Shown here: positions 27,740 through 37,729 of the stretch, piece by piece
Position numbering within the stretch: the stretch's first letter is position 1
How the letters are laid out: each line of letters starts with the position of its first letter
From: an uncultured Bacilli bacterium
GTDB taxonomy: Bacteria; Bacillota_I; Bacilli_A; RF39; UBA660
DNA: 39,514 nt
Reading direction: 5' to 3'
Assembly (NCBI GenBank): GCA_947624565.1
Contig: CANQKX010000012.1
Span: 1-39,514 of the forward strand
The notes under the pieces: model-generated
What the model was told of the DNA's origin: nothing
Seen by the model: only the letters and a program-made list of their open reading frames with translations
Databases searched by the model: none
Translations under genes and position numbers: made by a program

Positions 27740-28321
27740 TTAATCTTGTATATATTCAAATACTGCATTTAGTCCTTTAACTGTTACTCTTGTTGTTGGT
27801 AAACTTTCTAAATCACCATTATACGATACCACTAATTTAGCATTTATTGTATCTTTAGATGATAATATATCTCCTTCATTAAATTGTAAACCATTTGCCT
27901 TTGTTACAGAAAATGAAATATTATTACATACGTTAATTGCATCTTGACTATCTTTACTTCCATTTGAATCTGTACATACTATTCCATCTTCTTTTGTATT
28001 TATTTTTAATGTATCTAATCTAGCGTCAATTGTACCATTATTAACTATATCAAAATTATAAGTTACTGATTCACCTGGTTTTGTAAATTCTACATCTAAT
28101 CCATTAATTGTAATATTACTTAATTTTGGTTCAGTTATACTTGGACTACCAATAACTTCCCCTTTTGATAAATTTGCAAAATGTACATCCCATTCTAAAC
28201 TATTTATACCTGCTGTTGATTCAATATCAAGTCTTTGTGTTAATGCTGCATATGCTACTGTCATTGATATTAAACCTAATAATAAAACTACTAATACAAT
28301 ATTTTTTACCTTAATACTCAT
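27740..28321 (-). CDS. TasA/CalY-like fibre subunit, paralogue 1
   Basis: VLVVLLLGLISMTVAYA|ALTQRLDIES...EWDVHFANL; C-terminal KGLNAVFEYIQD. Confidence 0.82.
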   Translation of the reverse strand: MSIKVKNIVLVVLLLGLISMTVAYAALTQRLDIESTAGINSLEWDVHFANLSKGEVIGSPSITEPKLSNITINGLDVEFTKPGESVTYNFDIVNNGTIDARLDTLKINTKEDGIVCTDSNGSKDSQDAINVCNNISFSVTKANGLQFNEGDILSSKDTINAKLVVSYNGDLESLPTTRVTVKGLNAVFEYIQD

Positions 28322-28346
28322 AAATACCTCCTATTTTTCTATAATA

Positions 28347-28355
28347 AGTATAACA
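28347..28355 (-). promoter_or_regulatory. Extended -10 (TGTTATACT) of tasA-like 1
   Basis: AGTATAACA on the + strand upstream of an AGGAGG RBS. Confidence 0.45.
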
Positions 28356-28403
28356 TATATTTATTTTTTTAGGAAGATATTTGTATATATATTTTACACT
28401 TAT

Positions 28404-29096
28404 TTATATTTTTATTATATTGCTTATCTTATTTATTACCTTCTTTTCTATTCTTGATATATAAGATTGAGATATACCTAAAAGTTCTGCAACTTCTTTT
28501 TGAGTTAATTCATCATTACCATTTAATCCATACCTAAGCACCATTATTTGTTTATCCCTTTCTGTTAACTTGCCTATTTCTTTTAACATTATTTTTCTCA
28601 TATCATTTTCCTCTAAATCTTTTGTTACAATATCTGATTCAGTTCCTAATATATCTTCTAAATGAAGTTCATTACCTTCTGAATCAAAACTAAGTGATTC
28701 ATCAAGAGATACATCTGCTCTTCTTTTTTTATTTTTTCTTAAGTACATAAGTATTTCATTATCTATACACCTAGATGCATATGTAGCAAGTTTTATATTT
28801 TTATCATTTTTATATGTATTTATACCCTTTATTAATCCTATTGTACCAATAGATACTAAATCTTCTAATTCTACTTTTGTATTTTCATATTTTTTAGATA
28901 AATATACAACTAATCTTAAATTGTGTTCTATAAGTTTATCTCTTGCCTTTAAATCTCCATTTTGAAATAATTCAACATATTTTTCTTCTTCTTCTTTACT
29001 TAATGGTTCTGGAAGTATATCAGTACTTCCTACAAAAAATAATTCATTATATTTGGTAAATATTTTACCTAAAATAATTTTTAATATTTTAATCAT
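28404..29096 (-). CDS. sigE: RNA polymerase sporulation sigma factor SigE
   Basis: N-terminal pro-region then LPEPLSKEEEEKYVELFQNGD; NLRLVVYLSKKYENTKVELEDLVSIGTIGLIKGI; next to spoIIGA. Confidence 0.93.
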   Translation of the reverse strand: MIKILKIILGKIFTKYNELFFVGSTDILPEPLSKEEEEKYVELFQNGDLKARDKLIEHNLRLVVYLSKKYENTKVELEDLVSIGTIGLIKGINTYKNDKNIKLATYASRCIDNEILMYLRKNKKRRADVSLDESLSFDSEGNELHLEDILGTESDIVTKDLEENDMRKIMLKEIGKLTERDKQIMVLRYGLNGNDELTQKEVAELLGISQSYISRIEKKVINKISNIIKI

Positions 29097-29098
29097 AT

Positions 29099-29893
29099 CT
29101 ATTCCTCCAATAATTTTTCATTTAATATACAATCAACACCATCTATATTAATTTTATCTGTAAGTCCTAATAAAAATTTCTTTTTATATAATATTCCATC
29201 TATACATATTTTAGAAGCATTTATACATTTTAAAATACCATCAGATGATATTGTATGATATGGAACTAATATTATTTTTTCTTTTTCTTTTTCATCTATC
29301 TTATTATCATTTATTAGAATGATAGGTCTTTTTTTATATGGGTCAATTAATTTATTACCCGTATCTAAAAATGCATTAACATTAGTACATGATCCATCAT
29401 TAAAATAAAGTTCAACTTTATAATATTTATTATAATTTGTTCTTAAACTTCTAATTTGTTTTACATAACTGTATAACATAATTATTGATAAAAGTATTGA
29501 TATAATTAAATTTAAACTTATATCATTACTAACAAATAATAATCCAACATTTTTAGTAGATATCTGTAAGTTAATAAAATATAGTAATCCACCTAAAATA
29601 ATACTTACTAAATATAAATAATATATATTTTTCATTGTATATTTTATATTTTTATAACTGAAAGTTATTATTATCATTAATACACTTATAATAAATTTAA
29701 ATAAAAATAATTGAATACTATTCATTCTTATAAATAATATTAATATGCTAATACTTCCAAATAAAGCGCCTAATAATATTCTATATATTTTTACATTTCT
29801 TTTTAATATTAGAGATGTTGTAAGTAATATTATAAAATCAAATAAAAAATTAGTAATAAATATTAGATCTAAATATACTTTCAAGTTAATCAC
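29099..29893 (-). CDS. spoIIGA: Sigma-E processing peptidase SpoIIGA
   Basis: Five-TM-like N-terminal half, aspartyl protease motif AFLDTGNKLIDP, immediately upstream of sigE. Confidence 0.9.
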   Translation of the reverse strand: MINLKVYLDLIFITNFLFDFIILLTTSLILKRNVKIYRILLGALFGSISILILFIRMNSIQLFLFKFIISVLMIIITFSYKNIKYTMKNIYYLYLVSIILGGLLYFINLQISTKNVGLLFVSNDISLNLIISILLSIIMLYSYVKQIRSLRTNYNKYYKVELYFNDGSCTNVNAFLDTGNKLIDPYKKRPIILINDNKIDEKEKEKIILVPYHTISSDGILKCINASKICIDGILYKKKFLLGLTDKINIDGVDCILNEKLLEE

Positions 29894-29959
29894 CTCTTTT
29901 TTTTAATTATAAAAAAAACAATATATAAATATTGTCGTTTTAAAGTTTAAATTAAATTT

Positions 29960-30904
29960 TTAATCTTTATTAAATATCTTACCTATTATAGTACTTTTAT
30001 CTTGTAAACCATTTAAATAATCTTTAGTTGATACTCTTTTTTTACCTTCAAATTGAAGTGCTGTTATTAATATTTCACCATCTATAGTTTTTACACCTAT
30101 AGAATCATTATAAACATTTATAATTTCTCCTACTACTGCTTTTTTATTACTACTTCCTATTTTTGATTCATATATTTTTACATTCTTTTTATCAATAGTA
30201 GCATAACCAACTGGCCATGGATTTAACCCTCTTATTTGATTATATACTTCAAGTGTAGTTTTATTAAAATCTATTTTTTCTTCTTCTTTTGTAATATTGT
30301 ACGCATATGTTACTTTGCTTTCATCTTGTTTAATCCTATTTACATTACCATTTATTATCTCAGGTAATATTTTCATAATCATTTTAGATCCTAAAATACT
30401 TAATTTATCAAATAAAGTACCTACATTATCATTATCTTCTATTTTTATTTTTTCTTGATATATTATATCGCCTGAATCCATCTTTTCATCCATATACATA
30501 ATAGTTACACCGGTTTCACTATATCCATTTATTATTGCTTTATGTATAGGTGCCCCACCTCTTAATTTAGGAAGAAGTGATGCATGTATGTTAATACATC
30601 CATATTTAGGAAATTGCAATAATTCTTTAGGAATAATTTGACCATATGCACAAGTTATTATAATATCTGGATTTAATTTTATTATTTCGTCATAGTCATA
30701 TCTAATTTTTTCTGGTTGTAAAACTTTAATATTATTTTTAAGTGCAAATTCTTTTACCTTTGAATATTTTATTTCTCTTTTTCTTCCAACCATTTTATCA
30801 GGTTGAGTAACAACTGAAATTACATTATATTCTTTTATTAAATTTTCTAAAGGAGGTACACTAAAATCAGGTGTCCCCATATATACTATTTTTAATTTTT
30901 CCAT
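29960..30904 (-). CDS. fmt: Methionyl-tRNA formyltransferase
   Basis: VYMGTPDFSVPPLENLI, NIHASLLPKLRGGAPIHKAIINGYSETGVTIMYMDEKMDSGD. Confidence 0.96.
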   Translation of the reverse strand: MEKLKIVYMGTPDFSVPPLENLIKEYNVISVVTQPDKMVGRKREIKYSKVKEFALKNNIKVLQPEKIRYDYDEIIKLNPDIIITCAYGQIIPKELLQFPKYGCINIHASLLPKLRGGAPIHKAIINGYSETGVTIMYMDEKMDSGDIIYQEKIKIEDNDNVGTLFDKLSILGSKMIMKILPEIINGNVNRIKQDESKVTYAYNITKEEEKIDFNKTTLEVYNQIRGLNPWPVGYATIDKKNVKIYESKIGSSNKKAVVGEIINVYNDSIGVKTIDGEILITALQFEGKKRVSTKDYLNGLQDKSTIIGKIFNKD

Positions 30905-30913
30905 TATTATCAC

Positions 30914-31951
30914 CTAAAACAAATTAGTAACATCTTTTATAGTTACCACTATCATTAAAAGCATTAAAAGCATAAATCCAATACCATTAATTGTTGCCTC
31001 TACTTTTGGACTTATTTTCGATCCTTTTATCTTTTCAATAATTAAAAATAAAACTCTTCCACCATCAAAAGCAGGAAATGGAATTAAGTTCATAAATCCA
31101 ATATTAATAGATAAATAAGCAGTTAAATATAATATCATTTGAAATGAACTTTTTGCAATATCTACTACGCTATATATTCCTACAGGACCTGATAGGCTAT
31201 CTATTCCAAGTACACCAGTAAATAAACTTTTTATAACAATTAACATAGATTTATATATAGATATAAATTTATCTTTGGCATATTTTAATGCAGGTACTAA
31301 ACCTTTTTCGTTTTCTACTTTTACACTTATTCCATAATAATAAGTCCCATCTTCATCTTTTATAGGTTCAACATTATAATCTTTTTCTTTACCTTTTTTA
31401 TCTTCTATTGTAACTTTTATTTCTTTTCCTTCATCAACTAATGCAAGATATGTTTGTATATCATCATAATTTTTAGTCTTATGATCATTTATTTTTACTA
31501 TTTTTTCTCCATCTCTTGCTCCTAATTTATATAAATTATAATCTTTTGGTATATTATCAAGTACATTACTAGCATTTTGAGTTCCATATATTAATCCCAT
31601 TATAAAAAGTAATACTATTCCCAAAATAAAGTTATTCATCGCACCTGCGATCATTACCCAAAATCTTTGCCACCATGTTTTATTATATAATTTTCTATCA
31701 TCTGGTATTTTTAATTTATCATCTTCATCTAAATCTTCTTCTCCAGCCATTGCTACATATCCACCAAGTGGAATTAATTTTATCATGTACTCTGTTTCAT
31801 CATTTTTTCTTTTAAATGAAAATAATTTAGGCCCAAATCCTATTGAAAATTCATAAACATAAATTCCTGCTTTTTTAGCAAATATAAAATGTCCTAATTC
31901 ATGAATAAAAACTATAACACCTAATATAATTAAAAATATTATTATCGTCAT
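30914..31951 (-). CDS. rseP: Site-2 protease RseP/RasP
   Basis: VIFIHELGHFIFAKKAGI, PDZ-like region, NLIPFPAFDGGRVLFLIIE. Confidence 0.94.
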   Translation of the reverse strand: MTIIIFLIILGVIVFIHELGHFIFAKKAGIYVYEFSIGFGPKLFSFKRKNDETEYMIKLIPLGGYVAMAGEEDLDEDDKLKIPDDRKLYNKTWWQRFWVMIAGAMNNFILGIVLLFIMGLIYGTQNASNVLDNIPKDYNLYKLGARDGEKIVKINDHKTKNYDDIQTYLALVDEGKEIKVTIEDKKGKEKDYNVEPIKDEDGTYYYGISVKVENEKGLVPALKYAKDKFISIYKSMLIVIKSLFTGVLGIDSLSGPVGIYSVVDIAKSSFQMILYLTAYLSINIGFMNLIPFPAFDGGRVLFLIIEKIKGSKISPKVEATINGIGFMLLMLLMIVVTIKDVTNLF

Positions 31952-31963
31952 TATTATTCTCCT

Positions 31964-32740
31964 TTATATTAAATTAACTATTATTATATATCCTATTACT
32001 ACAAATATCAAACTATCAAATCTATCTAATATTCCACCATGTCCTGGCATTATATTAGAAAAATCTTTTACTTTATAATAACGTTTTATTGAACTAAATA
32101 CTAAATCTCCAAGTTGTGAAATTACTGTTAAAATAAATACCATTAAAACTGTTAAAAATATATTTGCACCAGGATCTATCATATAAATATAAAATATACT
32201 TGGCACAATAGTTCCAAATAAACTACCCATAAATGAACCTTCTATTGTCTTATTAGGTGATATTCTTTCTATTAATTTATGTTTTCCTATTAATTTTCCA
32301 AAAATAAATGCAAATGTATCAGTTAAAATTGTTACTAATAGTAAAAATATTAAAACATTTATATCAGTATCTCTTATTACAGTTATATAATAAAATGTTA
32401 CTCCTAATAAAATTATAAAACTACTTAAATATGTACATTTTTCAATATTGTAATCTTCTTTTTTACAAAATATTATAGGAATATATAAAATAAAAAGTGT
32501 AACTAAAATTTTTATTATTAAATTGATATCTATAAATACCACAAAAATAATTAACAAATATGATAATAATTTAATTATTTTTGGTATATTTTCTTTTACT
32601 TTCATAATTTCATAAATTGATATTATTGATAGTAATGTTACACCTATTTTAAAATACACACCACCCAATATAACAAGCGGTATAAGGATTATAAATGCGA
32701 TTAAGGCACTAATTAATCTTTTTTTCATTTTTTCCTCCAA
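31964..32740 (-). CDS. cdsA: Phosphatidate cytidylyltransferase
   Basis: C-terminal QLGDLVFSSIKRYYKVKDFSNIMPGHGGILDRFDSL. Confidence 0.95.
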   Translation of the reverse strand: MEEKMKKRLISALIAFIILIPLVILGGVYFKIGVTLLSIISIYEIMKVKENIPKIIKLLSYLLIIFVVFIDINLIIKILVTLFILYIPIIFCKKEDYNIEKCTYLSSFIILLGVTFYYITVIRDTDINVLIFLLLVTILTDTFAFIFGKLIGKHKLIERISPNKTIEGSFMGSLFGTIVPSIFYIYMIDPGANIFLTVLMVFILTVISQLGDLVFSSIKRYYKVKDFSNIMPGHGGILDRFDSLIFVVIGYIIIVNLI

Positions 32741-32765
32741 TCTTTACTCAATACTAGTATATATT

Positions 32766-33449
32766 TTATTTATTATTAATATTCGCTTGTTTACTAAGTG
32801 CATCTTTAGCAGCTTCTTGTTCAGATTCTTTTTTACTATTTGATGTTCCTCTTCCTAATATTACTCCATCAATTTTTACTATACTGGTAAATGTCTTATT
32901 ATGAGATGGACCTTCTTCATGTTCAAGAACATATTCTACACCTTTTTTATCTGCTTGAAGTAATTCTTGTAATATTGATTTATAATCATGTAAAAAATAA
33001 TCTTCTTTATTTTCAATTGCTTTAATGACAACATCATATACAATTTTTTTTGCTATTTCTAATCCATATGTTAGATATACAGCTGCCAAAAATGCTTCAA
33101 ATACATCAGCCAATATTGCTTTTCTTTCTCTTCCACCAGATGCTTCCTCACCCTTACCTAATCTTAAATATTCGTTAAATTTAAGTTTTTTAGAATATTC
33201 ATATAAAGCATTTTCACATACGTAACTTGCCCTTATTTTAGTCATTTCTCCTTCTTTTAAATGTTCAGATGTATACAAATATTCACTAACTAAAAAATCT
33301 AGTATTTTATCACCTAAAAACTCTAATCTTTCATAGTCTTCGCCTTTTTTTGTTTCATTAACATAAGATGAATGAGTAAATGCTCTTTTTATTAGGTTAT
33401 TATTTAAATCTATATTATATTTTTCTATTATATTCATATATATCACCAA
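32766..33449 (-). CDS. rnc: Ribonuclease III
   Basis: ERLEFLGDKILDFLVSEYLY, ILADVFEAFLAAVYL, dsRBD. Confidence 0.95.
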   Translation of the reverse strand: MVIYMNIIEKYNIDLNNNLIKRAFTHSSYVNETKKGEDYERLEFLGDKILDFLVSEYLYTSEHLKEGEMTKIRASYVCENALYEYSKKLKFNEYLRLGKGEEASGGRERKAILADVFEAFLAAVYLTYGLEIAKKIVYDVVIKAIENKEDYFLHDYKSILQELLQADKKGVEYVLEHEEGPSHNKTFTSIVKIDGVILGRGTSNSKKESEQEAAKDALSKQANINNK

Positions 33450-33539
33450 ATACTATTTTATCATAATTTAAATTAAATTTAAATATTACTCTATTATATT
33501 AATAAATTTTGTGTTAAAATTAGTATAGGTCGTGATAAT

Positions 33540-33785
33540 ATGAAACATCTTATGATCTATTTAATTAGATTATATCAAAAATTACCACTTCAAATGCATA
33601 ATGCATGTAGATTTACTCCAACATGCTCTAATTATGCAATTGAAGCATACTCAAAATATGGATTCTTTTATGGTAGTTATTTATCTATAAAGAGGATATT
33701 AAGATGTAGACCTTTTGGTAAAGTAGGATTTGATCCTGTACCAGAAAAGAATAAAGTAGGAGGAAATTATGAAAAAATTAATTAA
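33540..33785 (+). CDS. yidD: Membrane protein insertion efficiency factor YidD
   Basis: [19 protein letters not shown]...[16 protein letters not shown]. Confidence 0.95.
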   Translation: MKHLMIYLIRLYQKLPLQMHNACRFTPTCSNYAIEAYSKYGFFYGSYLSIKRILRCRPFGKVGFDPVPEKNKVGGNYEKIN

Positions 33786-34629
33786 AATAGTATGTGTTTT
33801 ATTTATTATAATTTTATTTAGTGGTTGTGAAAGTAAAGATAATATGGAAGATATTACAATATATACAAGTATGTATCCTATAGAATATGTATCAAATATA
33901 TTATATGGAAATCATTCTAATATAATTAGTTTTTACCCTAGTGATTCTAATCCATATGAATATAAATTAACATCTAAGCAAATAAGTGATTATAGTAAAT
34001 CAGACTTAATTATTTATAATGGACTTGATGTTGAAAGAGACTATATTGTAAAAATGTTAAATCATAATAAAAAATTAAAAATCATTGATTCAACTGCAAA
34101 AATAGAGTTTTCAAATAGTATGGATGAAATATGGATTAATCCATCAAATATGCTTACAATTGCGCAAAATACAAGAAATGGATTAAAAGAATATATTAAT
34201 AGTAATTATTTAAAAAAAGAAATAGATGAAAATTATAATACATTGAAACTAGAATTATCAAGCATAGATGCATCATTAAAGGAAATAGTAGAAAATGCTA
34301 AAAACAATAATATTATAGTCGCATCTAATGATTTAAAAATATTATCAAAATATGGTCTTAATATTATATCTGTTGACGAAGATGGTTTAACTGATAAAGA
34401 ACTTGCAGATGCAAAAAGTTTAATTTCAAATAAACAAGTAGACTATATATTCGTAAAAAAAGGTTATAAAGAAACTCAAACTCTAAAAGATTTAAAAGAT
34501 ACTTATGATATAAATTTATTAGAAATAGATACTTTAAATACAATATCTATTGAAGATAAAAATAATAATAAAGATTATATTACTATCATGAATCAAAATA
34601 TAGATAATTTAAAAGAAGAACTTTATTAA
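33769..34629 (+). CDS. ZnuA/PsaA-like metal-type substrate-binding lipoprotein with degenerate ligand positions
   Basis: Lipobox [43 protein letters not shown] motifs aligned to the family. Confidence 0.75.
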   Translation: MKKLIKIVCVLFIIILFSGCESKDNMEDITIYTSMYPIEYVSNILYGNHSNIISFYPSDSNPYEYKLTSKQISDYSKSDLIIYNGLDVERDYIVKMLNHNKKLKIIDSTAKIEFSNSMDEIWINPSNMLTIAQNTRNGLKEYINSNYLKKEIDENYNTLKLELSSIDASLKEIVENAKNNNIIVASNDLKILSKYGLNIISVDEDGLTDKELADAKSLISNKQVDYIFVKKGYKETQTLKDLKDTYDINLLEIDTLNTISIEDKNNNKDYITIMNQNIDNLKEELY

Positions 34630-34643
34630 TAAGTTCTTCTTTT
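34611..34643. terminator. Bidirectional terminator-like hairpin between convergent genes
   Basis: AAAAGAAGAACTT-7nt-AAGTTCTTCTTTT. Confidence 0.75.
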
Positions 34644-35661
34644 ATACCATAAATTTTAACAAAATCATACCTATTACACCAAGTGCATTTTGCATAAAAT
34701 GAAACGACATATTTGTAAAGATATTATTTGTTTTATAATATAATGATGAAAGATAAAATCCAAGAGTTGAATACACTATAATATATGAAAATTCTGCCAA
34801 AGTTTTAGAATCATCAATAACATGTAAAAGTCCAAATAATACTCCACTTACAATTATAAATAATGTTTTATTATTTATGAATTTTCTAATAACTCCTCTA
34901 AACATTAATTCTTCAGCAATTGGTGCATATATGACTGATAATATTGCAATTAATATTGGAACAGAATTAAACATTTGTTGAAGAGTTTGTTGATTATTAG
35001 AATTTGCAGTATTTGTAATTAATTGAATTGACAAACTCAATATCATAACAACTAATAATGATTTTAACCATGTTTTAAATGATAGTGATATATATTCTTT
35101 AAAATACTCTTTAAAATATTTAAAATCATGGATTAATTGTTTTCTAAATGCAAATATCATTATTGATATTATTGATAAATACATCAATACCATACCTAAT
35201 ATTCCCTTTATATAATTAGATAAATAAAACATAATAAACATACAAACTAAGAATGCTAATAAACATATATATTTATTATCATATTCTTTATATTCAATAA
35301 CAGGCAATTCTCTTTTTTGTTTTTTATTTGAATTTTTATCTAAATCAGAATATAAAATAAATCCAAATATACCAGATATTATATTACATATAAAGAATAC
35401 AATAGAAAAAAACATTATTCCTTTACTATGTTTACTTATATCAATATCTTTTTTTAATGCTAACATAAAGAAATATACTATACCTATAATAGATATTGCA
35501 AAAAATATAATATTTGAGATATTATCAGCCATATTATTTGTAATTAATTCATTATTATATATCATATATACTAAATTAAATATCAAATAAACAATCATAA
35601 ATGAACTTGATAAAATTAATTGATTTTTTTCCTTTTTCAAAATACATCTACCTACTTTCAT
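34642..35661 (-). CDS. CPBP (Rce1-like) family intramembrane protease
   Basis: EELMFRGVIRKF, FGLLHV, FTNMSFHFMQNALG. Confidence 0.88.
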   Translation of the reverse strand: MKVGRCILKKEKNQLILSSSFMIVYLIFNLVYMIYNNELITNNMADNISNIIFFAISIIGIVYFFMLALKKDIDISKHSKGIMFFSIVFFICNIISGIFGFILYSDLDKNSNKKQKRELPVIEYKEYDNKYICLLAFLVCMFIMFYLSNYIKGILGMVLMYLSIISIMIFAFRKQLIHDFKYFKEYFKEYISLSFKTWLKSLLVVMILSLSIQLITNTANSNNQQTLQQMFNSVPILIAILSVIYAPIAEELMFRGVIRKFINNKTLFIIVSGVLFGLLHVIDDSKTLAEFSYIIVYSTLGFYLSSLYYKTNNIFTNMSFHFMQNALGVIGMILLKFMV

Positions 35662-35674
35662 ATTAATTATATCA

Positions 35675-35917
35675 TTAAATAGATAAAGTTTCTACTAAAA
35701 TTACATCTTCACCTATTTTATTAATTTGATTCCAATATATTTCAACTTCATCATTACTAGAAAAAATTGATGAAAATTTTTTTCTTTCTAAAATTAATGA
35801 CTCTATTTTACCAGATTCACTATTAACTTTAATATCAATAATATTACCTACTTTCATACCATTTTTAATATTTATAACATCTTTATGTTGTATTTCTGAT
35901 AAACGCATATAAACCAC
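35675..35917 (-). CDS. YlmC/YmxH-family PRC-barrel protein
   Basis: MRLSEIQHKDVINIKNGMKVGNIIDIKVNSESGKIESLIL...; close to sigG, as in Bacillus. Confidence 0.8.
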   Translation of the reverse strand: MVYMRLSEIQHKDVINIKNGMKVGNIIDIKVNSESGKIESLILERKKFSSIFSSNDEVEIYWNQINKIGEDVILVETLSI

Positions 35918-35968
35918 CTAATTAATTTTATTATATAAAAAAAAAGAAAGAACAAAATTCTCTATATT

Positions 35969-36826
35969 TTACTTGTAAATTAATGTATTATTATCCTCAT
36001 CATATAATTTTTTACCATTTTTTATTTGATTATAACAACCATTTACAAGTGATATCCAGTGATCAGTTCCTTCAGGACAATATTTTCTAGCCATACTTTG
36101 AAAATTAGTACATCCTCTATCAATATAATTATTTTTTAAATTTAACATACCTTCCGTAATACCCATCCATAAATTATTATAACTATTAAATTTAGAAGAT
36201 CTAAGAGCAAACGGATTATTTTTCTTAGTTGCAATTGATGATTGAAAAAATCCAGATTCAGCACACGCAATTGCAAGAACAAAGTCAGGATCAACACCTA
36301 AAATTTCTGATGTTTCATTAATATATTCTCTAATTGTCATATCAATATTAGGTTCTCTTATATCTCTTATTTCATCAATTTTATAACCATAGTTTTCAGG
36401 ATTTCTATATATATCGCGAACAAGATATAATATTTGTAAAGAAAAATCACTATATACTTCATTATCAAAACTAATGTTATTATTATATAAAAAGTTATAT
36501 GAACTATAATCGTTAGTATTTTGTTTAATTACTTTATTTACTACTTTTGAATCTATACCATATATACTAGAATATTTATCAACAACTTCAGAACATTTAC
36601 AAATTTTATCTTGTTTTTGTTTTTCAAGTATAATTTTTTTAACATCGTTATATGATAATCTTTCATCATAATCAAATTCACCAAATAAACTATCATCAGT
36701 AGATGATGTAATTTTGGAAATATTAATTGGTACTGGGTTTTGTTTTTTCGAACTAACACCTGTCAATACAGTAAATAAATTTAATTCAATTAATCCTAAT
36801 AATATTATTCTCTTTTTTTTATTCAT
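35969..36826 (-). CDS. Glucosaminidase/lytic transglycosylase-like cell-wall hydrolase
   Basis: SEILGVDPDFVLAIACAESGFFQSSIATKKNNPFALRS; AGAGGTGA RBS upstream of the start at 36826. Confidence 0.65.
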   Translation of the reverse strand: MNKKKRIILLGLIELNLFTVLTGVSSKKQNPVPINISKITSSTDDSLFGEFDYDERLSYNDVKKIILEKQKQDKICKCSEVVDKYSSIYGIDSKVVNKVIKQNTNDYSSYNFLYNNNISFDNEVYSDFSLQILYLVRDIYRNPENYGYKIDEIRDIREPNIDMTIREYINETSEILGVDPDFVLAIACAESGFFQSSIATKKNNPFALRSSKFNSYNNLWMGITEGMLNLKNNYIDRGCTNFQSMARKYCPEGTDHWISLVNGCYNQIKNGKKLYDEDNNTLIYK

Positions 36827-36899
36827 TACAGTCACCTCTTTTTTTGCACAACAAGGAACATTATACATCAAATAAAAAAATTAATCAAACATTTTTTTA

Positions 36900-37679
36900 C
36901 TATTTAATTAATTTTTTTACATTATTTATAGCATTTTTTTCTATTCTGGACACTTGTGCTTGACTTATACCAAGTTCATCACTTATTTCCATTTGTGTTT
37001 TTCCAATTAAATATCTTTGATACATTATAAACTGTTCTTTTTGTTTTAACTTATTTAATGCATCATATAAAGCAATTTTCAAATCCCAATTATTACTTGA
37101 TTCATTAGGATTTTCTATTTGATCAAATACATAGATAGTTTCTCCTCCATCATTATATATAGGCTCAAACATACTAATTGTAGATTTTGTTGCCTCAAGT
37201 GCACATATTATATCTATTTGATCAATACCTATTATTTTTGATATTTCATCTATTGTTGCTTCCCTTCCATAATCAATCATAAACTGTTCTTTTGTTTTCA
37301 ATGCTTTATAAGCAATATCTTTTACACTTCTTGAAATTCTTATTATACTATTATCTCTTAAATATCTTTTTATTTCCCCAAGTATCAAAGGTACTGCATA
37401 GGTTGAAAATTTTACATTGTAATCTAAATTAAAATTATCTACTGCTTTTGTAAGTCCTATACACCCTATTTGAAATAAATCATCCATATCATCGCTTCTA
37501 TTTAAAAATTTTCTTAATATACTAAGAACTAATTTAAAATTTCCTTCAATTAACTGTTCTCTAGCAGATTTATCATTATCAATTTGCATTTTTCTAAACA
37601 AATCAAGCTGTTGCTCATTTGATAATGTTTTTAATTCACTTGTTTTAACTCCTGTAATTTCTACCTTATGTCTAGCCAT
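36900..37679 (-). CDS. sigG: RNA polymerase sporulation sigma factor SigG
   Basis: MARHKVEITGVKTSELKTLSNEQQLDLFRKMQIDNDKSAREQLIEGNFKLVLSILRKF; start at 37679 with AAGGGAG RBS. Confidence 0.93.
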   Translation of the reverse strand: MARHKVEITGVKTSELKTLSNEQQLDLFRKMQIDNDKSAREQLIEGNFKLVLSILRKFLNRSDDMDDLFQIGCIGLTKAVDNFNLDYNVKFSTYAVPLILGEIKRYLRDNSIIRISRSVKDIAYKALKTKEQFMIDYGREATIDEISKIIGIDQIDIICALEATKSTISMFEPIYNDGGETIYVFDQIENPNESSNNWDLKIALYDALNKLKQKEQFIMYQRYLIGKTQMEISDELGISQAQVSRIEKNAINNVKKLIK

Positions 37680-37680
37680 A

Positions 37681-37724
37681 AAAAATCTCCCTTCAACTTT
37701 CTTTTGAGTCAAAAAGAGATTTTT
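37681..37724 (-). promoter_or_regulatory. Stem-loop overlapping the sigG Shine-Dalgarno (alternatively a terminator of the upstream ABC gene)
   Basis: AAAAATCTC (minus strand, 37724-37716) pairs with GAGATTTTT (37689-37681); the second arm contains the end of AAGGGAG, 2 nt before the ATG. Confidence 0.65.
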
Positions 37725-37729
37725 ATTCA

